DNA of 32,896 bases from an uncultured Flavobacteriales bacterium (lineage in GTDB: Bacteria; Bacteroidota; Bacteroidia; Flavobacteriales_D; Crocinitomicaceae): contig CAJQQA010000201.1 of NCBI GenBank assembly GCA_905480355.1, forward strand, positions 1-32,896, read 5' to 3'. Shown in pieces: positions 1-8,950 of this stretch (the stretch's first letter is position 1; each line of letters starts with the position of its first letter). The notes under the pieces are model-generated. The model saw nothing but the letters and a program-made list of their open reading frames with translations, made no database searches and was not told the origin of the DNA. The translations under genes were made by a program, and so were the position numbers.

Positions 1-700
1 CAGGTAAAGTAAATGCTGGAATATCAATAGTATAAACATACGTCCAATCAGCTGTGTTACCAGCACAATCAGTATACGTAAATACGTAAGTCATTGTTCC
101 TTCACAAGCAATATCTGCTGGTGTAGTTACTACTGGTACAATTGCATTACCACAAGCATCATTAACAACTCCTGGGGGAATTGGTTCAACTTGTGCATCA
201 ACTAAACAGTTAACTGTACTTGCATCATCTGCAAATGGGATAACAAATGGTGCCAATGTTACTGTATAAGTATACGTCCAATCTACTGTGTTACCAGCAC
301 AATCAGTATAAGTAAATGTCCATACTGCTCCTACTCCTGTACATCCTGTTGGAGATGGTGCTGTAATAACTGGAAGAAGTGTTGTTCCACACATGTCAAC
401 TACTACTCCTGGATCTGCTGGTTGAACTTGTGCATCAATTACACAGTTTACTACACTTACGTCATTTGCATAAGGAATAGTAAAGGCTGGAATGTCAATT
501 GTATAAGTGTACAACCAATCAGCTGTGTTGCCAGCACAATCAGTATAAGTAAACGTGTAAACCATATCACCTTCACATGCAATATCTGCTGGTGTAGTTA
601 CTACTGGTGTAAGTGGATTACCACAAACATCAACAATGCCTGCTGGAGCTGTTGGTACAACTTGAGCATCAACTAAACAGTTTACAGTACTTAGTCCATC
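1..700 (-). repeat. Tandem HYR-like repeat array, unit about 234-237 nt (78-79 aa), continuing past the left edge
   Basis: cagtatac/agtaaa recurs at 70, 304 and 541 (spacing 234, 237). ttg(t/a)gcatca recurs at 191, 428 and 662 (spacing 237, 234). Protein consensus VNC.(V/I)DAQV.P..PG.V.D.CG....PV.T.P....C.G....FTYTDCAGNT.DW.YTYTI..P.F..P. Confidence 0.9.
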
Positions 701-3700
701 AGCTGGAACAACTGGAACTGTTGTTGGCTCAATAATAATAGTCTGTGTAACAAAAATGAAGTTTGCACAATCATCGGTTACTCGGTATCTTCTTAGTATT
801 GTCTCTGGACAGCTTAAACCATCTGAAGTGTCATCTTCCCATGCAACTGTTGGTGTCGCTCCATTGTCATTCTCGTCAGTCACAACTGTTGGATCTTGAC
901 CTAATATATCAGCAAAGCACTCAACATCCATTGGCAAAGGATTAGAAGCTGTTGGTGGTACGTCGACAAAAATTGTAACTGTATCGTTAACAATGCACCC
1001 ATCAAAACTAATTTCCAAAAAGTAATCAGTAGTTACACTAGGGGCAACAACCACTTGGCCATTGTCTTGCCCTGGGTTTGAAAAGGCAATAGTCCCTGAA
1101 CCTGCAGCACTCGACCAAGTATAATTAGCCCCTTCTGTCAAAGTTATTGGATCGGCACCAATTGTTACGTTTGTTCCACCGACACAAACTATTTGATCTG
1201 GTCCAGCATCAATAAGCATAGGAACTATTGTTATAGTTAACGGTTCTTCATCATCACAAAATGGAGCAACGGAAAGTACATCGTATACAAAGAGAGAGAT
1301 ACTAGAAGTGATGACATCTCCAGCATTATATTGAGTACCAGTACCTAATGCTCCAGTAAAATACGCTTCATTATTTGTTAAATTTGAACCAGTAATGCTT
1401 GGTAAAACATAATCACCACAAACAATTATATCATTCGGTGGGTCCAAAACGGGAGACAAATCAACTGTAATGCAAATAGTTGTATCATAAAAACAGCCAA
1501 AATTATCTTCAACTTCAAAAACGTAACAGGCAGATCCGGCAATTATTGGCTCAACTGTGATTGGATTTGTTCCAGATACAATTGTAGGATCTGGCAACCA
1601 TGAAGAGTTAACTATAGTTGGTGTAAACGTCGTTGTAGTTGAAAGCAAAGCAGGATCAAAATTGATGTTCCAGCTAAAGATAAATCCATTATCTGAAGCC
1701 AAATTATCTGTAATAATTACCGTCCAGTCACCATTCATCGTACAACCAACTAACCCAGCCATATTATCTTGAGCCTCATATGTGCCAGCCGCTAAAGTTC
1801 CACCAGAGTTCGCTCCCCAAGTACCGTTTGTGGCTGTGGGTGACCAACAATAATCAAAGCCCGTGCCTTGAGCTGCTGGCTGACCATCATTATCAACCGG
1901 AATACCTAAATAAGTACCTCCTCCGCCATTTCCAGGGTAATTCACTAAATCTATTACTTCCCCACTGGGACATTGTATTGCTATATTTAAATCGCCCATA
2001 TAAGAATGCTCCATGTTTAGGCAAATATCAAAAAGATCGTTGATATTGTCTAGAGTTTGTCCAGGCAGGTAACAATCTAAATTTACACTTGCTTGATATG
2101 AAACTCCTGAGCCGTCAGGCAAGGAAAGTGAAGGAAAATTCGGAACTGTACATATAATTTCATACAATACAGGAGTCACAACACCAGTTATGTCAGATGG
2201 GTCTCCAGCGCAAATTGGATCAGGATTAGCGATTGAACCAGCAAAGTTAGGAGTTGTTGAGACATATACCAATTGATCAATATCATTTGCATTAGAACAT
2301 CCTTCTATGTCAGATATTTCTAATTGAATTAAAAAACCACCCTCTACCGGATAATTATAAGAAAAATTTTGGCCCGTTTGTGTTCCTCCATCTCCTGTAA
2401 ACCAGTCAAAAGTTGAAGTCCCATCAGACTGCGTATAACTAAAACCATTATCAGGATATACACCAACACCATTCAATTGTAAATCATCTCCTTGGCAAAG
2501 TCTAATGACTCCATCAGGGTCAGGTGCTGGCGAGAAATTTGCTGTCGCTATAACAGTTTGACACAAGGTAGTGCAAGAAATATCGGCAACCCATCCATCA
2601 TTAGTTATAGAGCCTGAAGATTGAAACCAAAAAGTAACACAGCCAGAAGGATTATTAGCCTGAACAATTCCAGTTAGAGGAGAATCATTCGAATAACAAC
2701 CAAATGTTGGTGCTAAAATATCTAATCCATCATATACACAAAGTACATCACCAGCTACAGTACCTTCAACATCAAATGAAGTAAAATCAAGAACTACAGC
2801 TTGGCCCGGAATTGAAGGACAAATTGTAATTAATTCATCTTCATTATTTCCATAAAAACCTGAAGGGCCTCCTGAATCATAAAAAACATCACCACAAACA
2901 TTAACCGTTCCCCCCTCACTAATATATACACCTACACATGGCGCACATGGCCCACCACAATCAATGTCAATTTCTCCTTGATTCTGAATGCCATCTGAAC
3001 ATGTGGGAGGCGGTGGGACGATACAACTAATAACAGCTTCCCAACCAATATCACTAACACTAATGTCAGACTCAAATACAAATGTCAAACATCCTGAAGA
3101 TGAAGTAACAGTACCTGGCGATAGCGTACCCGTAAATGGGCTACCCGGAATCTGAGCTGATCCGGTATTCGGTCCATCATAAATAAATAAATCATCAAAG
3201 ATATTCTCAATATCAAACATTAAAAAATCAACAACAACTACTTCTCCAGGTGTAGAAGAACATATTGTCATTTCATTCAATTCTCCATTTGAATAATTTG
3301 CCCCATTACCCCCTGAGTCATAGAAAGTACCTGAGCAAGTATTTATTGTACCGCCCGATGAAATCAAAATATCACAAGCAGCACATGGCCCTCCACAATC
3401 AATTCCAGTCTCACCTTGATTCTGAATTCCATCTGAACATGTAGGAGGTGGTGGAGAAATACAACTAATAGCAGCTTCCCAACCAGGAAAATTAGCCGAT
3501 GCATCAGAGTTAAACTCGAAAGTCAAACAACCTGAAGATGAAGTAACTATTCCTGGAGAAGTTGTGCCTGAAAAAGGGCTTCCGGGAATCTGAGTTGACA
3601 AAGTGTTTGGGCCATCATAAATAGATAAATCATCAAAGAAAATCTCAAGCTCAAACATTGTAAAATCAATGACAATTTGATCTCCTGCCACATCCGAGCA

Positions 3701-3889
3701 AAAAGTCATTGTAAATGATTCACCAGAAGAATAGTCTCCAATAGTACCTCCAGAATCATAAAAATTTCCTGAACATGTATTTACAGTTCCTCCATTATCA
3801 ATTGTGTAATCTTGAGAATATGAAATTGACCAACTCAATAAAATAATTAATCCAATAAACCCGATTCTATTTTTTTTTGCAAAATTCAT
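1..3889 (-). CDS. Giant secreted multidomain surface protein, 3' end beyond window (CUB-like x3, Cys-rich linkers, P-domain, PKD/Ig-like, HYR-like repeats)
   Basis: Manual minus-strand translation from ATG at 3889: MNFAKKNRIGFIGLIILLSWSISYSQDYTIDNGGTVNTCSGNFYDSGG... The frame stays open to position 1 (positions 2-13 read FTLP in the same frame). No stop in window, which explains its absence from the ORF track. Signal peptide at N-terminus. Confidence 0.9.
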   Translation of the reverse strand, partial: MNFAKKNRIGFIGLIILLSWSISYSQDYTIDNGGTVNTCSGNFYDSGGTIGDYSSGESFTMTFCSDVAGDQIVIDFTMFELEIFFDDLSIYDGPNTLSTQIPGSPFSGTTSPGIVTSSSGCLTFEFNSDASANFPGWEAAISCISPPPPTCSDGIQNQGETGIDCGGPCAACDILISSGGTINTCSGTFYDSGGNGANYSNGELNEMTICSSTPGEVVVVDFLMFDIENIFDDLFIYDGPNTGSAQIPGSPFTGTLSPGTVTSSSGCLTFVFESDISVSDIGWEAVISCIVPPPPTCSDGIQNQGEIDIDCGGPCAPCVGVYISEGGTVNVCGDVFYDSGGPSGFYGNNEDELITICPSIPGQAVVLDFTSFDVEGTVAGDVLCVYDGLDILAPTFGCYSNDSPLTGIVQANNPSGCVTFWFQSSGSITNDGWVADISCTTLCQTVIATANFSPAPDPDGVIRLCQGDDLQLNGVGVYPDNGFSYTQSDGTSTFDWFTGDGGTQTGQNFSYNYPVEGGFLIQLEISDIEGCSNANDIDQLVYVSTTPNFAGSIANPDPICAGDPSDITGVVTPVLYEIICTVPNFPSLSLPDGSGVSYQASVNLDCYLPGQTLDNINDLFDICLNMEHSYMGDLNIAIQCPSGEVIDLVNYPGNGGGGTYLGIPVDNDGQPAAQGTGFDYCWSPTATNGTWGANSGGTLAAGTYEAQDNMAGLVGCTMNGDWTVIITDNLASDNGFIFSWNINFDPALLSTTTTFTPTIVNSSWLPDPTIVSGTNPITVEPIIAGSACYVFEVEDNFGCFYDTTICITVDLSPVLDPPNDIIVCGDYVLPSITGSNLTNNEAYFTGALGTGTQYNAGDVITSSISLFVYDVLSVAPFCDDEEPLTITIVPMLIDAGPDQIVCVGGTNVTIGADPITLTEGANYTWSSAAGSGTIAFSNPGQDNGQVVVAPSVTTDYFLEISFDGCIVNDTVTIFVDVPPTASNPLPMDVECFADILGQDPTVVTDENDNGATPTVAWEDDTSDGLSCPETILRRYRVTDDCANFIFVTQTIIIEPTTVPVVPADGLSTVNCLVDAQVVPTAPAGIVDVCGNPLTPVVTTPADIACEGDMVYTFTYTDCAGNTADWLYTYTIDIPAFTIPYANDVSVVNCVIDAQVQPADPGVVVDMCGTTLLPVITAPSPTGCTGVGAVWTFTYTDCAGNTVDWTYTYTVTLAPFVIPFADDASTVNCLVDAQVEPIPPGVVNDACGNAIVPVVTTPADIACEGTMTYVFTYTDCAGNTADWTYVYTIDIPAFTLP
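1655..2060 (-). other. Proprotein-convertase P-domain-like module inside the giant protein
   Basis: FDICLNMEHSYMGDLNIAIQCPSGEVIDLVNYPGNGGGTYLGIPVDND...WSPTATNGTWG...LVGCTMNGDWTVIITDNLASDNGFIFSWNINFD matches the P-domain pattern (H.y.gDL.i.l.sP.Gt...L; G.W.l.v.D...dnG.l..w.l.f). Confidence 0.7.
2570..3830 (-). repeat. Three CUB-like modules; first two followed by the linker CSDGIQNQGE(T/I)(G/D)IDCGGPCA(A/P)C
   Basis: NGGTVNTCSG.FYDSGG / F.IYDGPNT.S.QIPGSPF.GT.SPG.VTSSSGCLTF.F.SD....GWEA.ISC repeated. Linker DNA at about 3381 and 2943, period 438 nt (146 aa). The third module is more divergent. Confidence 0.8.
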
Positions 3890-3892
3890 CTT

Positions 3893-4381
3893 TTATCTTT
3901 TTGAATTAATTATTTTACTAATATATTCAACAGGATAAATCATTATAACTTTCCCCGAATCTCCTATAATATAATAGGTAGCTTTAGTTCTTTCAAATTG
4001 AAACTTATACTTTAAAAAATTGAAATCTTCTGACTCTAGATCTAACAAAAACTCCTCCGGTGAAACAGCTTCAAGTTTTTGGGTGACTGTATTGAATTTT
4101 GGAATTTTTATTACCACTTGAAAATCAGACATTTTCTCATCAACATAATCCAAAATATGGTATCCTTCCTCACATCTAACATTTAGGTACTGAAGACAGC
4201 TTGGGTTAGACAATAAAACATTTTCATATTTTTCATCGCCTAAATACTCCAGCAACTGATCATTCTTCGAATAATTTTGTGAATATAGACTAGAGGTTAT
4301 AAATAATAAACTAATGAATAAAATGAAAAATGTTATAAACGTGGATTTTATGAGTTTTAAATCTCTGTAGTTAATCATCAT
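3893..4381 (-). CDS. Small exported protein of unknown function
   Basis: 162-aa ORF with N-terminal hydrophobic segment ending TSSLYSQN. Stop lies 3 nt from the start of the giant protein gene. Confidence 0.75.
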   Translation of the reverse strand: MMINYRDLKLIKSTFITFFILFISLLFITSSLYSQNYSKNDQLLEYLGDEKYENVLLSNPSCLQYLNVRCEEGYHILDYVDEKMSDFQVVIKIPKFNTVTQKLEAVSPEEFLLDLESEDFNFLKYKFQFERTKATYYIIGDSGKVIMIYPVEYISKIINSKR

Positions 4382-4569
4382 AATAAATCACTTTTTAAGG
4401 TAGTCAAATAATAGTTAAAACAACCTTTGAAAGATAACTCAAAACAATTTATAAAATAAGGTCTTATGAATATTTAGGGGGTTTCAATTAACAATAATGG
4501 TGTGAGACTAAACATCGCAAACCAATATTATTTTTTTTTTAGACAGAAAAAAATGTGAAGTAACTCTGT

Positions 4570-5196
4570 TTATAATTCTTCTAAGGACTTCAGTATCGCA
4601 TTTGCTTCGCTCTCATAACTGTCTTTTAATGATTCAAGTGTCCATGCCATGACAGAATACAAGCGTTCACTACCTACAATGTATCCGATCCAGTAGCTAA
4701 TGTCAAAGTCTATTCCTTCTATTCGAGCATCAAAAGCATAAAGATGAGCATCTAGACCATTCACTTTTGTTTTTACAACATTTGATTGACTTATAATCGT
4801 CACCCCTTCGCTAAATGAGGATAGTTGAATTTCTGCAAAATTGCCAATCAAAGACATATCGTCATCGTATAAATCTGCTTCATTCATTGCATCTTCAAAT
4901 AAATCTCTATCCTCGTCAATTACAATAATATATTTCTCGCTATAAACATTATTATATTGTAAAGAAGCATCATCATTTAAACTCGTTGTCATTGTTAAAT
5001 CGCTTGGAATCTGAATGGCGTAAGTATCATTAACTTCCTTTCGAACCACACTTGTTTTGGCAAGTTCTTCGACTGTAGTATCATCTGAAGGCTCAAAAAA
5101 GCTACCATTAAACTCTTCAGCTGAAGAACCTGAATCGCATCCCATGAAGAATAAGGAAATCGCAATAAATGTAACTATTAGTGTTTTGTTAATCAT
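4570..5196 (-). CDS. Putative lipoprotein
   Basis: 208 aa; MINKTLIVTFIAISLFFMGCDSGSS has a lipobox-like signal (FMGC). Confidence 0.8.
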   Translation of the reverse strand: MINKTLIVTFIAISLFFMGCDSGSSAEEFNGSFFEPSDDTTVEELAKTSVVRKEVNDTYAIQIPSDLTMTTSLNDDASLQYNNVYSEKYIIVIDEDRDLFEDAMNEADLYDDDMSLIGNFAEIQLSSFSEGVTIISQSNVVKTKVNGLDAHLYAFDARIEGIDFDISYWIGYIVGSERLYSVMAWTLESLKDSYESEANAILKSLEEL

Positions 5197-5257
5197 CTTA
5201 GTTAATTTTTATATCGTTTTTCATCAATATACAAACTTTCAGTTTAACAACTATAAT

Positions 5258-5743
5258 TCACCTCAAGCATTTAAAGTAATCATAAGGCTCTTGACAGCTA
5301 TCACATTGATAAAGTGCTTTACAAGCTGTGCTTCCAAACTGACTTACCAAATGTGTTTCATCAGAGTCACATTTTGGACAAGGAACAACAAATGACTTTG
5401 CAAATAAAATGCTTTTATCAGGTTCATTCACTGGTGGTGCGATTCCGAACTCTTTCAGCTTCACTCTTCCCTTATCAGTAATCCAATCAGTAGTCCAAGC
5501 AGGGGAATATTTCATTTGAACTTTTACATTTGTCAAATTATGCTTTTCTAGCTCTGACTTAATATCGGCAATAAAAACATCTGTAGCTGGACATCCACTA
5601 TACGTAGAGGTGATTTCAATAAGTATTTCTTCATCGTTAACCTTGACGCTTCGAACAACTCCAAGGTCAAGAATTGAGAGCACCGGTATTTCTGGATCAG
5701 GAACCTTTTCCAACCATTTCCATATATTTTTCTCTAGTGACAA
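5258..5743 (-). CDS. paaD: 1,2-phenylacetyl-CoA epoxidase subunit PaaD (MIP18/SufT-like)
   Basis: WLEKVPDPEIPVLSILDLGVVRSV and C-terminal CPKCDSDET...CKALYQCDSCQEPYDYFKC zinc-ribbon-like end; last gene of paaABCD order. Confidence 0.92.
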   Translation of the reverse strand: MSLEKNIWKWLEKVPDPEIPVLSILDLGVVRSVKVNDEEILIEITSTYSGCPATDVFIADIKSELEKHNLTNVKVQMKYSPAWTTDWITDKGRVKLKEFGIAPPVNEPDKSILFAKSFVVPCPKCDSDETHLVSQFGSTACKALYQCDSCQEPYDYFKCLR

Positions 5744-5756
5744 TCGCTATTTTTTT

Positions 5757-6509
5757 TTACCATTGAGAATTAGGGTACGCTCGTTGGATATATTGCATTT
5801 CACATAAAAGATGCCCCAAATACTCTGAGTGCATTGCATTTCTGCTTCCTTTTTGCATGTATTTACTTTCTGGTAAATCTAACTTTCCTCGCTTTAAGAC
5901 ACTTTCGATTGTAGCATTCCAAAGCGGTTTTATTTCTTCTAAATCAATAGCTATACCTTCGCTTGTTAGTAAATGATCTCCATCATTCATATCGAACATG
6001 TCTCCAGTATATGACCATAGTTCGTTTAATGACGTTTGAACCTTTAGCTTGCTTTCTTCTGTACCATCACCTAAACGAATTACCCATTCGCTTGAATGTC
6101 TTAAGTGATATACCACTTCTTTAAGTGATTTCTCTGCAAAAGCAGCAATTACACTATCCTTACTTTCTTTCAGTTTTGAATAATGATGAAAATTAAATGC
6201 ATCTACAAAAAAGCTCCGAACAATTGTATCTCCAAAGTGTCCATTTGGTCGTTCTGCTAATAAAATGTTATAAAATTCTCTTTCATTTCTTCTAAACGCA
6301 ACAGTATCCTCAGTTTCGTCACCGCCTTTTAGTTCAGCAATGTAGGAGTACAACATTCTTGATTGACCGAAAAAATCCAAAGAAATATTTGTTAGTGCGA
6401 TGTCCTCTTCCAGCATGGGCCCTTTACTGCACCACTCAGCTAAACGCTGTCCAAGAATCAAGCTTGAATCTCCCAAACGGAGACAATAATTAATTAACTC
6501 GTTTTTCAT
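5757..6509 (-). CDS. paaC: 1,2-phenylacetyl-CoA epoxidase subunit PaaC
   Basis: MKNELINYCLRLGDSSLILGQRLAEWCSKGPMLEEDIALTNISLDFFGQSR. The ORF-track start (6629) overlaps paaB; the ATG at 6509 is 1 nt after the paaB stop. Confidence 0.92.
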   Translation of the reverse strand: MKNELINYCLRLGDSSLILGQRLAEWCSKGPMLEEDIALTNISLDFFGQSRMLYSYIAELKGGDETEDTVAFRRNEREFYNILLAERPNGHFGDTIVRSFFVDAFNFHHYSKLKESKDSVIAAFAEKSLKEVVYHLRHSSEWVIRLGDGTEESKLKVQTSLNELWSYTGDMFDMNDGDHLLTSEGIAIDLEEIKPLWNATIESVLKRGKLDLPESKYMQKGSRNAMHSEYLGHLLCEMQYIQRAYPNSQW

Positions 6510-6510
6510 T

Positions 6511-6795
6511 TTAAATATTTTTTGACCCTTCCGGCATAATGTAATGTACTGCTTGTCTATAAATCTTATCATTAGAAGGTTCAAAAAAGCTGCCATCTTC
6601 TTCTGGAATCGAAGAGGTAATATCAGCAAATTTTACAACCCAAATGCATGTACCTTCTTGACGTCTTGTATACATATCACGTGCATTTTGAAGTGCCATT
6701 TCCTTTCCCATAGCATGTATATTTCCAACATGTTTATGAGCTAAGCCTGGTTTACTCTGAATAAATACTTCCCAAATATCTCCTTGATTATCCAT
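6511..6795 (-). CDS. paaB: 1,2-phenylacetyl-CoA epoxidase subunit PaaB
   Basis: WEVFIQSKPGLAHKHVGNIHAMGKEMALQNARDMYTRRQEGTCIWVVK is characteristic of PaaB. Confidence 0.94.
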   Translation of the reverse strand: MDNQGDIWEVFIQSKPGLAHKHVGNIHAMGKEMALQNARDMYTRRQEGTCIWVVKFADITSSIPEEDGSFFEPSNDKIYRQAVHYIMPEGSKNI

Positions 6796-6816
6796 TGTGG
6801 TTTTATCTTTCTTTTA

Positions 6817-7731
6817 TTAATTGTTTTTTTCTGCGTATGCATTAGCTGCTTCTCTCACCCATCTTCCCTCTTCATGTGCTTTAATGTGATGATTAATTCT
6901 ATCATCATTACATGGACCATCACCATTCACAACACTCCAAAACTCATCCCAATCCATTGCGCCAAAGTCATAGTGCTTAGTCTCCTCATTCCATTTCAAA
7001 TCTTTATCTGGAATTGTCAAACCAATTAATTCTGCTTGAGCTACTGTTTTATCAATAAACTTTTGCCTTAGATCATCATTTGACTCAATTTTAATTCCCC
7101 ATTTCATAGCATCACCGCTTCTAGCTGAGTCTTGGTCATGTGGGCCAAACATCATTATCGAAGGCCACCAAAAACGATTCATTGCATCTTGTGCCATTTC
7201 TTTTTGCTCTGGAGAACCGAGTGCCATTTTTGAAATAATCTCATAGCCTTGGCGTTGATGAAAACTTTCTTCTTTACATATTTTAACCATAGCGCGAGCA
7301 TACGGACCGTAAGAAGTTTTTTGCAATGAAACTTGATTCACAATGGCTGCACCATCAACAAGCCATCCAACTGCCCCCATATCTGCCCAATTAAGCGTTG
7401 GATAATTAAAAATACTTGAATACTTTGCTTTTCGAGATTGTAATTCTTCAATGTAAACTGCACGACTTTTACCTAAAGTTTCAGCCGCAGAATATAAATA
7501 TTGTCCATGACCTGCTTCATCTTGTACTTTAGCAAGCAAGATAACTTTAGCTCTCAAACTAGGAGCTCGAGTGATCCAATTCCCTTCTGGCTGCATCCCT
7601 ATGACCTCAGAATGTGCATGCTGCGACATTTGACGTTGTAAATGCTTTCTATAACCATCAGGCATCCAGTCTTTTGGTTCAATTTTTATATTGTTATTTA
7701 TTTTCTCTAAAAATTTATCTAAGTCTGTCAT
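6817..7731 (-). CDS. paaA: 1,2-phenylacetyl-CoA epoxidase catalytic subunit PaaA
   Basis: 304 aa; [36 protein letters not shown]...[15 protein letters not shown] diiron-type motifs. Confidence 0.95.
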   Translation of the reverse strand: MTDLDKFLEKINNNIKIEPKDWMPDGYRKHLQRQMSQHAHSEVIGMQPEGNWITRAPSLRAKVILLAKVQDEAGHGQYLYSAAETLGKSRAVYIEELQSRKAKYSSIFNYPTLNWADMGAVGWLVDGAAIVNQVSLQKTSYGPYARAMVKICKEESFHQRQGYEIISKMALGSPEQKEMAQDAMNRFWWPSIMMFGPHDQDSARSGDAMKWGIKIESNDDLRQKFIDKTVAQAELIGLTIPDKDLKWNEETKHYDFGAMDWDEFWSVVNGDGPCNDDRINHHIKAHEEGRWVREAANAYAEKNN

Positions 7732-7882
7732 TGTTAACGATTTTTTGTATTGATTGCAAGTTACGAATAATCTTTAAAAAAAAAGATGACAAAAGTCATT
7801 TGTAACTATTTCCTTAGATTTTTATCTAAGTCTATAAAAGTTCTATTTTTGTCTAAATAAGAATAACAAATAAAAAATATAG
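7732..7882. promoter_or_regulatory. Divergent paaA / paaE intergenic region with two inverted repeats and a Bacteroidota -7-like element
   Basis: ATGAC-AAAA-GTCAT at 7786-7799; CTTAGAT-TTTT-ATCTAAG at 7813-7830; TATTTTTG (fits TAnnTTTG) at 7844-7851 facing paaE. Confidence 0.5.
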
Positions 7883-8932
7883 ATGGATTTTTATAGTCTT
7901 CGAATTAAGGGAATTAAAAAAGAAACAAATGACGCTGTATCGATTACTTTTGATGTGCCAGAAAATTTAACTTCTGATTTTAAATATACCGCAGGACAGT
8001 ATTTAACTCTAGAAGCAACAATTAATAATGAAACAATAAGACGTGCTTATTCGATTTGGAAAGCGCCTTTCGAGAACGAAATATCTGTTTTAATCAAAAA
8101 AATTGAAGGTGGATCTTTTTCAAGTTATGCCAATCTTGAATTAAAAGTTGGCGATGCAATAAATGTTTCCAATCCGCTTGGTGGATTCAAAATATCCTCT
8201 GATGATGAAAAATCAACTACTTTTTTTGCAGCTGGAAGTGGAATTACACCTATTTTATCAATTGTAAAACAACAGCTGTTCGATCATTCATCGAATAGCG
8301 CAACGTTATTTTACGTAAACAAAAATACTGATTCTACAATATTTATGGACGAGATTGATAAATTATCATCAAATTTCCCAAATCAACTAAACGTTTTCCA
8401 TTTATTCACACGAGAAAAAAGTGATAAGAACGAATTCAGTGGCCGAATTAATGAAGCAAAATGTGCTGAACTTCTTGAAGCAGGAGCCTTGAATATTAAT
8501 TCTGATTCATTTTACATTTGTGGGCCAGAAGAAATGATTCTTTCCACTAAAGACTTTTTAATGGAGCATTCTGTAGAAAAGCAGAAAATAAATTTTGAGC
8601 TTTTCACAAGTAATGAACCTGATGAAGTTGATCTTGAATCTCACTTAGATGAAGCAACCGTTCACATTACTATCGACGACGATGAATTTGAGTTTGAATA
8701 TGTGCTTTCAGCATCTAATTCTTTACTAGACGCCGGGAATGAAACAGGACTAGATTTACCCTTTTCATGTAAAGGTGGAGTTTGTTGTACATGCAAAGCA
8801 AAAATAATGGAAGGCTCTGCGATGATGATAAAAAATTATGCCCTTTCTGATGAAGAGGTAGCAGAAGGTTACATCCTGACCTGTCAATCTCACCCTACAA
8901 GTGAAAAACTTGTTATTTCATATGACGAATAA
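7883..8932 (+). CDS. paaE: PaaE-like phenylacetyl-CoA epoxidase reductase, copy 1 (FNR-like + plant-type 2Fe-2S)
   Basis: YTAGQYLTLEATINNETIRRAYSIW, GSGITPILSI, CGPEEMI and LPFSCKGGVCCTCKAKI...CQSHP (Cx4Cx2C...C). Confidence 0.9.
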   Translation: MDFYSLRIKGIKKETNDAVSITFDVPENLTSDFKYTAGQYLTLEATINNETIRRAYSIWKAPFENEISVLIKKIEGGSFSSYANLELKVGDAINVSNPLGGFKISSDDEKSTTFFAAGSGITPILSIVKQQLFDHSSNSATLFYVNKNTDSTIFMDEIDKLSSNFPNQLNVFHLFTREKSDKNEFSGRINEAKCAELLEAGALNINSDSFYICGPEEMILSTKDFLMEHSVEKQKINFELFTSNEPDEVDLESHLDEATVHITIDDDEFEFEYVLSASNSLLDAGNETGLDLPFSCKGGVCCTCKAKIMEGSAMMIKNYALSDEEVAEGYILTCQSHPTSEKLVISYDE

Positions 8933-8950
8933 AAATTAACACATAAAATT

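Noticed and set aside
1-700. Regularly spaced repeats as a possible CRISPR array
   Set aside because: Period is about 234-237 nt with no short repeat/spacer alternation, and it translates as HYR-like protein repeats in a continuous frame.
422-2043. Plus-strand ORFs 422-676, 763-945, 1557-1772 and 1780-2043
   Set aside because: Antisense to the giant minus-strand CDS, which is coherent over the whole region; translations lack recognisable domains.
4382-4569. Intergenic region as a possible ncRNA or terminator
   Set aside because: Only a weak ACAGA/TCTGT pairing and poly-T/poly-A runs; not enough structure to support a call.
5057-5395. 112-aa plus-strand ORF (also 5610-5807, 6544-6744, 6784-7029, 7614-7805)
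   Set aside because: Opposite strand of the well-supported lipoprotein and paa genes.
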